Positions 8,083 through 15,898 of a stretch of DNA of 41,535 bases are shown one piece after another; position 1 is the stretch's first letter; every line of letters starts with the position of its first letter. Below the pieces are notes generated by a model that saw only the letters and a program-made list of their open reading frames with translations, was not told the DNA's origin and ran no database searches. The translations under genes were made by a program, and so were the position numbers. This DNA comes from Sphingomonas sp. (GTDB lineage Bacteria; Pseudomonadota; Alphaproteobacteria; Sphingomonadales; Sphingomonadaceae): contig PAOI01000042.1 in assembly GCA_002707985.1 (NCBI GenBank), positions 1 through 41,535 of the forward strand. The letters are read 5' to 3'.

Positions 8083-10839
8083 TCAGAACCGGTACCGGAG
8101 CTGAACGCCATATTGCGCCGGCTCGCCATAGATCGATCCGATGAACCCGGAGTTGTTATAGCTGGGATTGGCCGTCACTCGATATTCCTTGTCGAGGACG
8201 TTGGTGCCGTAAATGGCGAGGTCGAGCGGCGCCCCGCCGACGTCACGCCAGTCGAACCGCAGGTTGAGCAGGCCATAGCCTTCGATCGTGTCGAACGGTT
8301 GGTTCTCGGGCGTGACGCGCTGGCTCGATTGGTGCGTCCAGATGGCGGACACGCTCATATCGCCCATCGATTCGGGCAGCGGCAGCGCCACTTCGCCGCT
8401 CAGCGAATATTTGTGCTTCGGCACGAAGGAAAAGGGCGTGCCGGCAAGGTTGCGGCTGGGTTGCGCGGCCGTAAGCGCCTGAGGAATCGCGGGAATCGCG
8501 ATGGTGTTATACTCAAGATATTTTGCGGAATTGTACGAATAGGTCGCGCCGAACGTGATCCAGCGCGTCGGCTTGAGCATGCCCTCGAACTCGATTCCCA
8601 TCACACGCGCGCGCTGCGCATTGGTGAGGATATCGGCGCCCGCGATCGCCGCCCGCTGGATGACCTGTATGTCGTCATACCAGGTGTAGAAGGCGGCGAT
8701 GTTGGTCCGCGCCCTGACATCCCCGAACGACCAGTCGCGTTTCAGGCCGATCTCGGCATCGGTCACCTGTTCCGGGCGAACGGCGAAGAGCGGGTGCTGC
8801 TCACCGAGGAACAGCGACACGATCGGATTGCTCGCGCCCGATTTGTAGCCGCGCCGCGACACGACGTAGAGCAAGGTGTCCGGATCGGCACGCCAGTCCA
8901 GACCGACCTGCCAGGTCGGGCCGTCACTCTGCCCCCGGAATGTGGGCGTGGTGCAATTCGGATATTTAAGCGTCGGGAAGCCGCCAGCGGCGACCGCCTG
9001 GAACGCGTCATAGGTGCAGAGCCCGGCGTTGAGGCCGATCACCTGAGCGGCCTGGGCCGGCGTAATCAGGCCGAGTGCGGCCATTTTGTTGAAGATCTGA
9101 TAGCTGTCCGGGTCCTGATAGGCCTGGATGTCGCCGCCGAACGTGTCCCACGTCCAGCGGAATCCGGCGGTCGCTGTGAGCGTGGGTGTGAGCGCGTATT
9201 GCGCCTGGGCATAGAGCGCCTTGCTGCGGCCATCGACATGCGCACTGGGCTGGAGGCCGAGTGCGGGCGCAAGCGGGCCGCTTAGCCCAAGCGTGGACCA
9301 CAGCGCCTCTGGAAAGATGAGCGGGCCGCCGCCCAGAATGCCACCCGCCTGCATCGGATTGACCGTGCGGAAGGTCAGCGGAGCCGGCGTGATCTGGTCG
9401 AGGTAGAAACCACCGGCCTGGAGGCGCAGCGTACCGTCATCATAGCGGACCTGAAGCTCCTCGGTGATGGTCCGCAGATTGTTGTTCCAGCTGCCTGGAT
9501 AGGCGCCGAGCAGGTCGGCCACGGGTAGTGGCGTCGCGTCGCGATCGGTGGCGCTCGACGAGCGGGTGCGCGCGAAGCTGAAGATGTTCTTGATCGTCAG
9601 TGTCGGGGATGCGCGCCACTCGGTGTTGTTGAGGACGAGGAAGCTCTTGGCCCGCTCGAACGTGGGGACGCTCAGCGCAGTTTCGCGGACGCCGCGCGCC
9701 TGCTGGGCCACCAGATAGGGCTGGAGCAACGCCGCATAGGTCCGCGACGGATTCACCGCGAGCAGGACATTGCCGCCGCCATGCTCGTCAACCTCCTGAT
9801 AGCTGATGGCGGTATAGTTGCTCACGGAATCGGTCGGGTTGAACTGAATGCCCAGGCGCAGGCTGAAATTGTTGCGGTTGAGATAGTCGCGGCCCGTGTT
9901 GACATCGTGGACATAACCGTCCCGCTTATCGAACTGCCCGGCGACGCGCACCGCCAGCACGTCATCGGCGATCGGCAAATTCAGTGCGGCCTGGCCGCTC
10001 CTGCGCCGGAGATTGCCGAGCGTCAGATCGACATAGCCCTCGACGACATTCATCTCCGGTCGCGCCGGCTCCATCAGCACGGCGCCGCCCGTCGTGTTAC
10101 GACCGAACAAGGTGCCTTGCGGCCCTTTCAACACCTGGAGCGAAGCCAGGTCATAGAAGTTGCCGGGGCCACTCACCGATGTCGGTACTTCGGCGAAATA
10201 GCCGACAACGCCCGGGCCGCTCCCGGTGCCCGGACCGCCCGTGCCGCCCATCCCGCGGATCGTGTAGGTTTCCTGGTTCCGCGCAACATCGCCCACGACG
10301 GAGAGGGACGGTGTGAAATTCTGAAGATCGGTGCCGTTGTTGATGCCCTTTTCGCGGATCGAATCCTGCGTGAACGCCGTCACCGCCACCGGCACTTCCT
10401 GCGCGCGCTCGTCCGTGCGACGGGCGGTAACGACAATGTCCTCCAGCGCGGAATCATCCGACGGTAAAGGGACATCCTGGGTGACCGAGGAGGTGCCGGC
10501 TGTCGCAGCACTGTCATCACGGGCGGACGCAGGCACGCGGGATACCGCCACAGCCCCCGACGGATCGCTATGCATCACGAGACCCGAACCGCCGAGGATC
10601 ACCCGGAGCGCTGCACTCTCGTCCATCCTGCCGCGCACGCCCGGAGAGCGCAGCCCCTGCACTTCTTCGCTGCGATAGAGGATGTGCCGACCCGATTGCC
10701 GTGACCACGCATCGAGCGCGGATTTCATACTACCCGCTTCGATCGTGAAAGTGCGAAGCTCTGCCTGTGCGAACGCCGGTGTGGCGATGGCAACCGCCGC
10801 CGTCGAAATCGTGAATGCGAGCGCAAATTTTCCAGTCAT
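8083..10839 (-). CDS. TonB-dependent receptor with N-terminal STN signalling domain
   Basis: Outer-membrane active transporter of 918 residues. A signal peptide (1-25) is followed by a secretin/TonB N-terminal (STN) domain at about 27-100, containing FTIEAGSMKSALDAWSRQSG and a second half ending in GLVMHSDPSG. The plug follows (DIVVTARRTDERAQEVPVAV near 135-155, with KGPQGTLFGRNTTGGAV later) and then a long beta-barrel ending in the aromatic tail LRYRF. STN domains mark transducing receptors that pass a signal to a FecR-type protein, and such a gene and an ECF sigma gene lie directly upstream. The enzymes encoded downstream are glycosidases and esterases, not siderophore genes, so a glycosylated or esterified organic ligand is more likely than iron. 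The start is ATG at 10839 with purine-rich GGGGGAAGAGG just before it. Confidence 0.95.
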   Translation of the reverse strand: MTGKFALAFTISTAAVAIATPAFAQAELRTFTIEAGSMKSALDAWSRQSGRHILYRSEEVQGLRSPGVRGRMDESAALRVILGGSGLVMHSDPSGAVAVSRVPASARDDSAATAGTSSVTQDVPLPSDDSALEDIVVTARRTDERAQEVPVAVTAFTQDSIREKGINNGTDLQNFTPSLSVVGDVARNQETYTIRGMGGTGGPGTGSGPGVVGYFAEVPTSVSGPGNFYDLASLQVLKGPQGTLFGRNTTGGAVLMEPARPEMNVVEGYVDLTLGNLRRRSGQAALNLPIADDVLAVRVAGQFDKRDGYVHDVNTGRDYLNRNNFSLRLGIQFNPTDSVSNYTAISYQEVDEHGGGNVLLAVNPSRTYAALLQPYLVAQQARGVRETALSVPTFERAKSFLVLNNTEWRASPTLTIKNIFSFARTRSSSATDRDATPLPVADLLGAYPGSWNNNLRTITEELQVRYDDGTLRLQAGGFYLDQITPAPLTFRTVNPMQAGGILGGGPLIFPEALWSTLGLSGPLAPALGLQPSAHVDGRSKALYAQAQYALTPTLTATAGFRWTWDTFGGDIQAYQDPDSYQIFNKMAALGLITPAQAAQVIGLNAGLCTYDAFQAVAAGGFPTLKYPNCTTPTFRGQSDGPTWQVGLDWRADPDTLLYVVSRRGYKSGASNPIVSLFLGEQHPLFAVRPEQVTDAEIGLKRDWSFGDVRARTNIAAFYTWYDDIQVIQRAAIAGADILTNAQRARVMGIEFEGMLKPTRWITFGATYSYNSAKYLEYNTIAIPAIPQALTAAQPSRNLAGTPFSFVPKHKYSLSGEVALPLPESMGDMSVSAIWTHQSSQRVTPENQPFDTIEGYGLLNLRFDWRDVGGAPLDLAIYGTNVLDKEYRVTANPSYNNSGFIGSIYGEPAQYGVQLRYRF

Positions 10840-10886
10840 CCTCTTCCCCCTGTCCCGGCCGCCATTTTTGGCTGCTCATTCATAGT

Positions 10887-10910
10887 GACGAGGGGAGCGG
10901 GGAAATCCCC
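10887..10910 (-). promoter_or_regulatory. Candidate ECF-type promoter for the TonB receptor operon
   Basis: In the 80-base gap between the FecR-like gene and the receptor, the minus strand reads GGGGATTTCC at 10910-10901 and CGTC at 10890-10887. A GG-rich -35 element and a CGTC -10 core are typical of ECF sigma promoters, and a FecI-type sigma factor is encoded just upstream. The CGTC lies about 48 bases before the start codon. The plus-strand GGGGAAATCCCC here is also a small inverted repeat, so the -35 match may be fortuitous. This is a weak, motif-only call. Confidence 0.35.
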
Positions 10911-10919
10911 AACGCAAGT

Positions 10920-11876
10920 TCACGAAATAATTGTGATCGTGTCCTCGTCGCTGGTGATGCGAAGGCCGAATGCGGTGCGAAGCAGGCGCGCAAAGGCGTC
11001 GATGTCGTGCGCGTCGAACGAGCCGCCGATACGGATCGCAGCAGCCTTCGGATCGCGGATGCGGATCTGACGCCTGTTGTAGCGGTTGAACTCGCGAGCT
11101 GCATCTTCGAGCGTCACCTGGTCGAACGTCAGAACGCCCTGGCGCCAGCTGAGCGAATCCTCCACCCATTGGCGCGATTGCTTCGCGACCAGCATCGAAG
11201 TGCCGCGCGTGGCGATCATGTCGCCCGCAGTGATGACGGTCGCGCGCTGATCGTCATTCGCGCTCAGATCCTCGACGCGAACGCGGCCCTGCGCGACGGT
11301 TACGATCGTAGTGTCGCCATCGCGGCGGATCGAGAATTTGGTGCCGAGAACCGTCACCTTGCTGTCGCCGGCGAAGACAGTGAACGGTCGACTTGCGTCG
11401 TGCGCCACATCGAAGAACGCTTCACCCCGATCGAGCCAGACCCGCCGTTCTCCCGTTGCCACGGCTGCGCGCATTAGACTGTCGGTGTTGAGGGTAATCT
11501 GGCTGCCATCGGTCAAGTCGACTTGCTTGCGCGCGCCGACTGCGGTGGCGACCTCAACCATTTTAGGCGGCTTCGCGCCATCGCTGCCCAGCGCCAGCAG
11601 GGCGAACGAACAAACAATCAGCAGGGAGGCCGCGATCGCGACGACAGGCGCCAGCCAGCGATACCGTCGCGGTTCGGGGCGTTCCGAGCTGCGCATGGCC
11701 GCAAGCCGCTCGGTTGCTTCCCAGCCGATCTCGAGGCGCCAGAACGCAGCCCGGTGTTCCATGCTCTCGGCGATCCATTGCTGAAGCGCGGCATCCTGTT
11801 CAGCCGACCAGTCCGGCTGTTCACGCCGGACCAGCCAGGAAGCGGCGGTCTGCTCGATTTCCCGTGCGCGGCTCAT
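10920..11876 (-). CDS. FecR-type transmembrane anti-sigma/sigma regulator
   Basis: Inner-membrane regulator of 318 residues that would hold and, on signal from the receptor STN domain, activate the ECF sigma factor. The N-terminal cytoplasmic part (about 1-70) has the DUF4880-like block AASWLVRREQPDWSAEQDAALQQWI. A single membrane segment lies at about 74-97 (WLAPVVAIAASLLIVCSFAL). The periplasmic FecR domain (110-205) shows VDLTDGSQITLNTDS, GEAFFDVAHD and VLGTKFSIR, and a DUF4974-like C-terminal domain covers about 245-318. The start ATG at 11876 forms ATGA with the sigma gene stop; a longer upstream frame overlaps that gene and was rejected. It belongs to the surface-signalling set sigma - FecR - receptor in the usual order. 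Confidence 0.93.
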   Translation of the reverse strand: MSRAREIEQTAASWLVRREQPDWSAEQDAALQQWIAESMEHRAAFWRLEIGWEATERLAAMRSSERPEPRRYRWLAPVVAIAASLLIVCSFALLALGSDGAKPPKMVEVATAVGARKQVDLTDGSQITLNTDSLMRAAVATGERRVWLDRGEAFFDVAHDASRPFTVFAGDSKVTVLGTKFSIRRDGDTTIVTVAQGRVRVEDLSANDDQRATVITAGDMIATRGTSMLVAKQSRQWVEDSLSWRQGVLTFDQVTLEDAAREFNRYNRRQIRIRDPKAAAIRIGGSFDAHDIDAFARLLRTAFGLRITSDEDTITIIS

Positions 11877-12445
11877 CGCTCGACCTTCCGATGCTTTGGA
11901 CGGTCCCGACGGGTTCGGTCGATCCTGCCCTCGCCGCCATGCATATAATCGACCAGCGCGCGCAGGCCCAGCGTAAGCTGGCGCTCCACGGTATGCTCGC
12001 CCACGCCCAGGCGAGCGGCAGTTTCCCGTATGCTCAGACCTTCTACCCGGCGCAGGCGCACCACTTCGCGGCAACGCGGGGGCAGTTGTTCCAGCCCCGC
12101 CATGGCGCGCCGCAACTCGTCGCGAGCCTCAAGTTGATGGTCGGGCGAGAATCTGGCTTCCTCGGCTACGATGCTCTCGAGATCCGCGATCTGCTCGAAC
12201 GATACGACGCGCGCGCGTCTGGCGCGATCGATCAACACGTTGCGCGCCACGGTGAAGACATAGCGGCGCGCCGAGTGCGGCAGGCCGGCGCGCGCGCCGG
12301 TCAGCGCACGCTCATAGCTTTCCTGACGCACGTCGATCACGTCCTCGCTTTGCCGGCTATGGCGCGCGATGAAGTGCATCAGCTCCCGTTCAAAGGGGAG
12401 CACCTCCGTTGCGAACCAGGCACGCAGGGCTTTGTCATCGACCAT
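11873..12445 (-). CDS. FecI-like ECF RNA polymerase sigma factor
   Basis: Extracytoplasmic-function sigma factor of about 190 residues. Region 2 contains VIDVRQESYERAL and RRYVFTVARNVLIDRARRARVV, which binds the -10 element; region 4 has LEQLPPRCREVVRLRRVEGLSIRETAARLGVGEHTVERQ, a helix-turn-helix for the -35 element. It is encoded directly before the FecR-type regulator with a four-base overlap, the standard layout of a cell-surface signalling module. The start is uncertain: MVDDKALRAWF at 12445 gives the usual family length, while in-frame starts at 12487 and 12538 would add 14-31 residues with no family match. No clear ribosome site precedes any of them. It probably drives the TonB receptor operon that runs down to base 1. 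Confidence 0.9.
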   Translation of the reverse strand: MVDDKALRAWFATEVLPFERELMHFIARHSRQSEDVIDVRQESYERALTGARAGLPHSARRYVFTVARNVLIDRARRARVVSFEQIADLESIVAEEARFSPDHQLEARDELRRAMAGLEQLPPRCREVVRLRRVEGLSIRETAARLGVGEHTVERQLTLGLRALVDYMHGGEGRIDRTRRDRPKHRKVER

Positions 12446-12675
12446 AACCGGGTTCGACGTATGAACGGCCAAAAGCCGTAACACCATCGTGAACGGAGCG
12501 CTTTTCACTGCACAGGGCAATCTGCGTGCCGAGCTCAAGGGATTCGGGTGGGCGTCGGGCGGTCTGGCGCCGCGTTTGCGCGGGCTTGGCCTTTACGCGC
12601 GATTAAGAGCGTTTCGGCTATCGCCGTCCAATGTTGCACCAGCGCCTGAACAGCACCCAGGAACGCCCGACAGGC

Positions 12676-14145
12676 ATGTTCGCATTGGCGCGGCAGGCGG
12701 TGATCTGGCGCGCCGGTGCGCAGATCGCCGGACAGATCATCACCTGGAGCGCCACCTTTCTGGTGATCCGCATCCTCAGCCCGCACGATTACGGGCTGTT
12801 TGCGATGACTCAGGTGATGTTGACGGTGCTCAACATGCTCAACGGCGCCGGATTGGCGAGCGGCCTGATCCAGAAGCCGGATGCCGATGAACGATCGATC
12901 CGTCAGGTGTACGGGATGCTGATCGTGCTCAATTTCGGGCTGGGAATCGTCCAGTTCGCCACCGCGCCGTTGGTGGCTGCCTATTTCCAGCAACCGATCG
13001 TCGCCGATCTGCTCCGCGTTCAGGCGTTCCTCTATGTCACTACGCCGTTCGTCGCCTTCCCCTATGCGCTGCTGGCGCGCGAGATCGATTTCAAGCCGCA
13101 GGCGAAGGTCTATTTCCTCTCGTCGATCACCGGAGCGGTTGCCGCATTGGGCGGCGCGCTGGCGGGATTGGGCGTGTGGACGCTGATCCTCGCTCCGGCA
13201 GTGTTGTTTACGACGCGCGCGATCGGCATGACCCGCGTATCGGGACATCATTACCGCCCCCTGTTCGATTTTCGCGGTGCGGGGGCGCTTGCCAAGTTCG
13301 GCGGGCTGATGGCGGCGGGCCAGTTTTTCTGGGTAATCCAGAGCCAGGCGGACGTGTTCATCGCGGGCCGGGTGCTATCTCCAGCGACGCTGGGCCTGTA
13401 TACGACCGGGTTGTTTCTGACCCAGATCCTGGTTTCCAAATTCGTGCCCGCGATCAACGATGTCGCCTTTTCAGTGTATGCGCGGATGCAGGACAATCGC
13501 GACGCAGTAGCGGTCGGCTTCGCGCGTTCGGCGCGGATGGTGATGCTGGTCGCGATGCCGTTCTATATCGGACTGGCGGTTACCGCTGAGCCGCTGGTCG
13601 CGACGGTGCTCGGGCCGAAATGGGTGGAAGCGGGGCCGATCGTCCAACTGCTGGCGCTGGCGATGCCGATGATGACGCTGCAGGTGCTGGCGGGGCCGGC
13701 GTGCAGCGCGATGGGCCGTCCGGGGCTGACGGCAAAGATTGGCGCCGTCGGCGCGATCCTGCTGCCCGCCGCATTCGCCGTGGGTCTGAACTGGGGCGTC
13801 CAGGGGCTCGCTGCTTCCTGGTCCTTCGCCTATGTCGCCTATCTCATCTATACCGGGGTGCGAACCTTGCCGGTCATCGGCCTTTCCGCGGCGACGCTGG
13901 CGCGCGCGATTCTTCCGCCGGTGGTGGCCGCAATGGTGATGGGCGTGGTGGTGCTGCTGGTCGATCACGCGCTGCCGCCGATGATGGATCCGGTGCGGCT
14001 CGTCATCCTCGTTGCGATCGGAGCGATTGTCTATCTGGGCTGGCTGACGCTTTTCACCCGCGCGATCCTGCACGAAGCCGTCGCGATGGCGCGCGGGCGC
14101 GCCTATGGTGGCGAAGAACCGATACCCGAACCCGAAGCCGCCTGA
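12676..14145 (+). CDS. Polysaccharide flippase (MOP/Wzx-like oligosaccharide exporter)
   Basis: Multi-pass inner-membrane protein of 489 residues in the polysaccharide-synthesis branch of the MOP superfamily, which moves lipid-linked oligosaccharides across the membrane. The N-terminal pattern VIWRAGAQIAGQIITW then LVIRILSPHDYGLFAM is the family signature, and regularly spaced hydrophobic segments fill the length. The start MFALARQ at 12676 was preferred because an AGGAA lies about 15 bases upstream and the result fits the family; an in-frame ATG at 12631 adds 15 residues without a ribosome site. No glycosyltransferase or polymerase genes adjoin it, so it stands alone between two catabolic clusters. 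It is probably for exopolysaccharide or O-antigen units; the exact cargo is unknown. Confidence 0.87.
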   Translation: MFALARQAVIWRAGAQIAGQIITWSATFLVIRILSPHDYGLFAMTQVMLTVLNMLNGAGLASGLIQKPDADERSIRQVYGMLIVLNFGLGIVQFATAPLVAAYFQQPIVADLLRVQAFLYVTTPFVAFPYALLAREIDFKPQAKVYFLSSITGAVAALGGALAGLGVWTLILAPAVLFTTRAIGMTRVSGHHYRPLFDFRGAGALAKFGGLMAAGQFFWVIQSQADVFIAGRVLSPATLGLYTTGLFLTQILVSKFVPAINDVAFSVYARMQDNRDAVAVGFARSARMVMLVAMPFYIGLAVTAEPLVATVLGPKWVEAGPIVQLLALAMPMMTLQVLAGPACSAMGRPGLTAKIGAVGAILLPAAFAVGLNWGVQGLAASWSFAYVAYLIYTGVRTLPVIGLSAATLARAILPPVVAAMVMGVVVLLVDHALPPMMDPVRLVILVAIGAIVYLGWLTLFTRAILHEAVAMARGRAYGGEEPIPEPEAA

Positions 14146-14147
14146 CG

Positions 14148-14167
14148 CGAGCCGCTATTGCGGTTCG
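14148..14167. terminator. Hairpin between convergent flippase and esterase genes
   Basis: CGAGCCGC (14148-14155) pairs with GCGGTTCG (14160-14167) around a TATT loop, including one G-T pair. It fills the nine-base gap and the end of the esterase gene, whose TAG stop (14157-14155) lies mostly in the loop. There is no T tract, so it may be a weak bidirectional terminator. Confidence 0.4.
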
Positions 14168-15825
14168 TCCGCCTGGGGCGCCGCGCGTACGCCGACTTCC
14201 AGAAACCATTTCGCGCCCGTCGCATAGTGGCGGCGGACCCATGTTTCCTGCAGTTCGAACATGCCGGGGATCGGATTGCGCCCCGCGCGCGGTCGCCCGG
14301 CGAAGGTCATGAAGGCTTCGGTGTCGCCATAGGGCGCCCAGGCGGCGTTGCTCGCGCTATGCGGCGTGCCGCTGGCGGCGAAGCTGGTCCAGTAATCAAG
14401 CATCGCGTCGGAAAGCGCGGGTGCATCGGCGTCGCCCGCCACACCGGGCCAGTTTGGCGGCATGTGACCGGCATCGAGGTGGCCGAAGACGAACGGCAGT
14501 TCGGACGCGTGAAAGGCGCAGATGTCGCGTGCGCGCGCTTCGGGCTGGCAATGGTCGAAAAGATAGAGATAGGCGGGGATGCCCGCCGCAGACTGAAGCC
14601 GCACCATCCGCTCGGTTGCCCAGCCATAGATTGCGTCGCGCAGCGTGCCGACCATGCTATTTTTGATGTCGCTTGCGGGGTAGATCGCAAGGAAAGCGGG
14701 CGCGAGATCGCCATAGCCCGCGCGGATCGCGGCTTCATAGGCTTCGGCACTAGGCGGCGCTTCGGGCAGGAAGGCGCGCTGGGTGCGCACTTCGCCGCTG
14801 TTGAACCCGGCGATCAGCGGGACTTTCGCCTGTTCGCCCGCGTCGAATGTTTCCACGACCTGTTTGGGAAGCACCGCGCCGTCGATCGTACCCTGCGGCG
14901 TGAAGCGCGCGCGCGCTGCTGCAACAGTGAGCGTATCGGCATCCATCGACAGCATGTCATCGAGCGTGTCGGCGCCGAGCGACGACATCAGCGTGGTGCC
15001 GATATCCTCAGCCGAGGGCAGGCCGAATGCCGCTTCGTGCAGGGCAGGGACGGCGCGGGTATTGGCGCTTTCGAGGATTGCCTTGTCGAACAGCCCGCGC
15101 GCAGCCGGGCTGGTCAGGAGATAGCTGACGCTCAATGCACCGGCGGATTCGCCCATCACAGTGACATTACCCGCATCGCCCCCGAACGACGCGATATTGT
15201 CGCGCACCCAATGCAGCGCCGCGATCTGGTCGAGCAGGCCGTAATTGCCCGAAACGCCTTCGGGCGAACGGGCGCTGAGCGCGGGATGCGCGAGCCAGCC
15301 AAGCACACCCAGCCGATAGTTGATCGAGACGAAAACGACGCCGCGCGCCGCGAAATTCTCGCCCGAATAGAGCGGGTCGGCGCTGCTGCCGATTTGCAGC
15401 GACCCGCCATGGATATAAACGATCACCGGCGCATCGGCAGCGTGCCTTGGCGCCCAGACATTGAGCGTCAGGCAGTCCTCGCTCGTTGCCGGAAGCTGGC
15501 TGTAGTAAAAGCTGGCTGAGGGAATCGGCGGCTGTTTGCAGGCGGCGCCGAACGCAGTCGCATCGCGTACGCCATCCCAACGCGCCGCCGGGCGGGGTGC
15601 CTGCCAACGCAAGTCGCCGACGGGCGGGGCGGCATAGGGAATGCCGCGAAAAACATTGAGCTCGCCTTCGACTGTGCCCGAAACCCGCCCCGTGTTCGTC
15701 GCGACGACAGGCGCCGCTCCAATCGGCTGTGCAGCCTGACGATAGGCGCAACTGCTGACCAGCAGCGCGGCGAAAAAAAGAGCGATCCAGCGTGGGATCG
15801 CCCGGAGGTGGAGGTTGTGCGGCAC
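14155..15825 (-). CDS. Carboxylesterase type B, predicted lipoprotein
   Basis: Large (about 556 residues) type-B carboxylesterase that hydrolyses carboxylic esters. From GTG at 15825 the N-terminus runs MPHNLHLRAIPRW then IALFFAALLVSSC, a lipoprotein signal with lipobox LVSSC and lipidated Cys26. Family blocks are FRGIPYAAPPVGDLRW (59-74), EDCLTLNVWAP (116-126), oxyanion HGG (139-141) and the nucleophile elbow GESAGA with Ser227; a catalytic His is expected in FHASELPFVFG. The GTG start is chosen because no ATG gives a sensible signal peptide; a longer frame reaches 15960 but runs through the divergent gene. It shares a 73-base intergenic region, containing a dyad at 15839-15854, with the gene at 15899. 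It resembles the second carboxylesterase at 22283. The substrate is unknown. Confidence 0.87.
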   Translation of the reverse strand: MPHNLHLRAIPRWIALFFAALLVSSCAYRQAAQPIGAAPVVATNTGRVSGTVEGELNVFRGIPYAAPPVGDLRWQAPRPAARWDGVRDATAFGAACKQPPIPSASFYYSQLPATSEDCLTLNVWAPRHAADAPVIVYIHGGSLQIGSSADPLYSGENFAARGVVFVSINYRLGVLGWLAHPALSARSPEGVSGNYGLLDQIAALHWVRDNIASFGGDAGNVTVMGESAGALSVSYLLTSPAARGLFDKAILESANTRAVPALHEAAFGLPSAEDIGTTLMSSLGADTLDDMLSMDADTLTVAAARARFTPQGTIDGAVLPKQVVETFDAGEQAKVPLIAGFNSGEVRTQRAFLPEAPPSAEAYEAAIRAGYGDLAPAFLAIYPASDIKNSMVGTLRDAIYGWATERMVRLQSAAGIPAYLYLFDHCQPEARARDICAFHASELPFVFGHLDAGHMPPNWPGVAGDADAPALSDAMLDYWTSFAASGTPHSASNAAWAPYGDTEAFMTFAGRPRAGRNPIPGMFELQETWVRRHYATGAKWFLEVGVRAAPQADEPQ

Positions 15826-15838
15826 GGCTGTTTCTATA

Positions 15839-15854
15839 CACTCACAAGAGAGTG
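15839..15854. promoter_or_regulatory. Operator A: 16-bp dyad shared with two other promoters
   Basis: CACTCACAAGAGAGTG has perfect five-base arms (CACTC/GAGTG). It sits 14-29 bases before the esterase start and 45-60 bases before the start of the divergent gene. The same element, with a few changes, occurs at 19876-19891 and 26350-26365. It is probably a TetR-type binding site; see findings. Confidence 0.6.
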
Positions 15855-15898
15855 AGCGGCAACATTCGATTGCTGTACCGATGGTGGAGGGACGAATG

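Noticed and set aside
8083..10839. Siderophore or heme receptor role for the STN-type receptor
   Set aside because: The FecIR layout would suggest iron, but the downstream operon holds only glycosidases, esterases and an acyl-CoA ligase, with no iron-related gene. It cannot be fully excluded.
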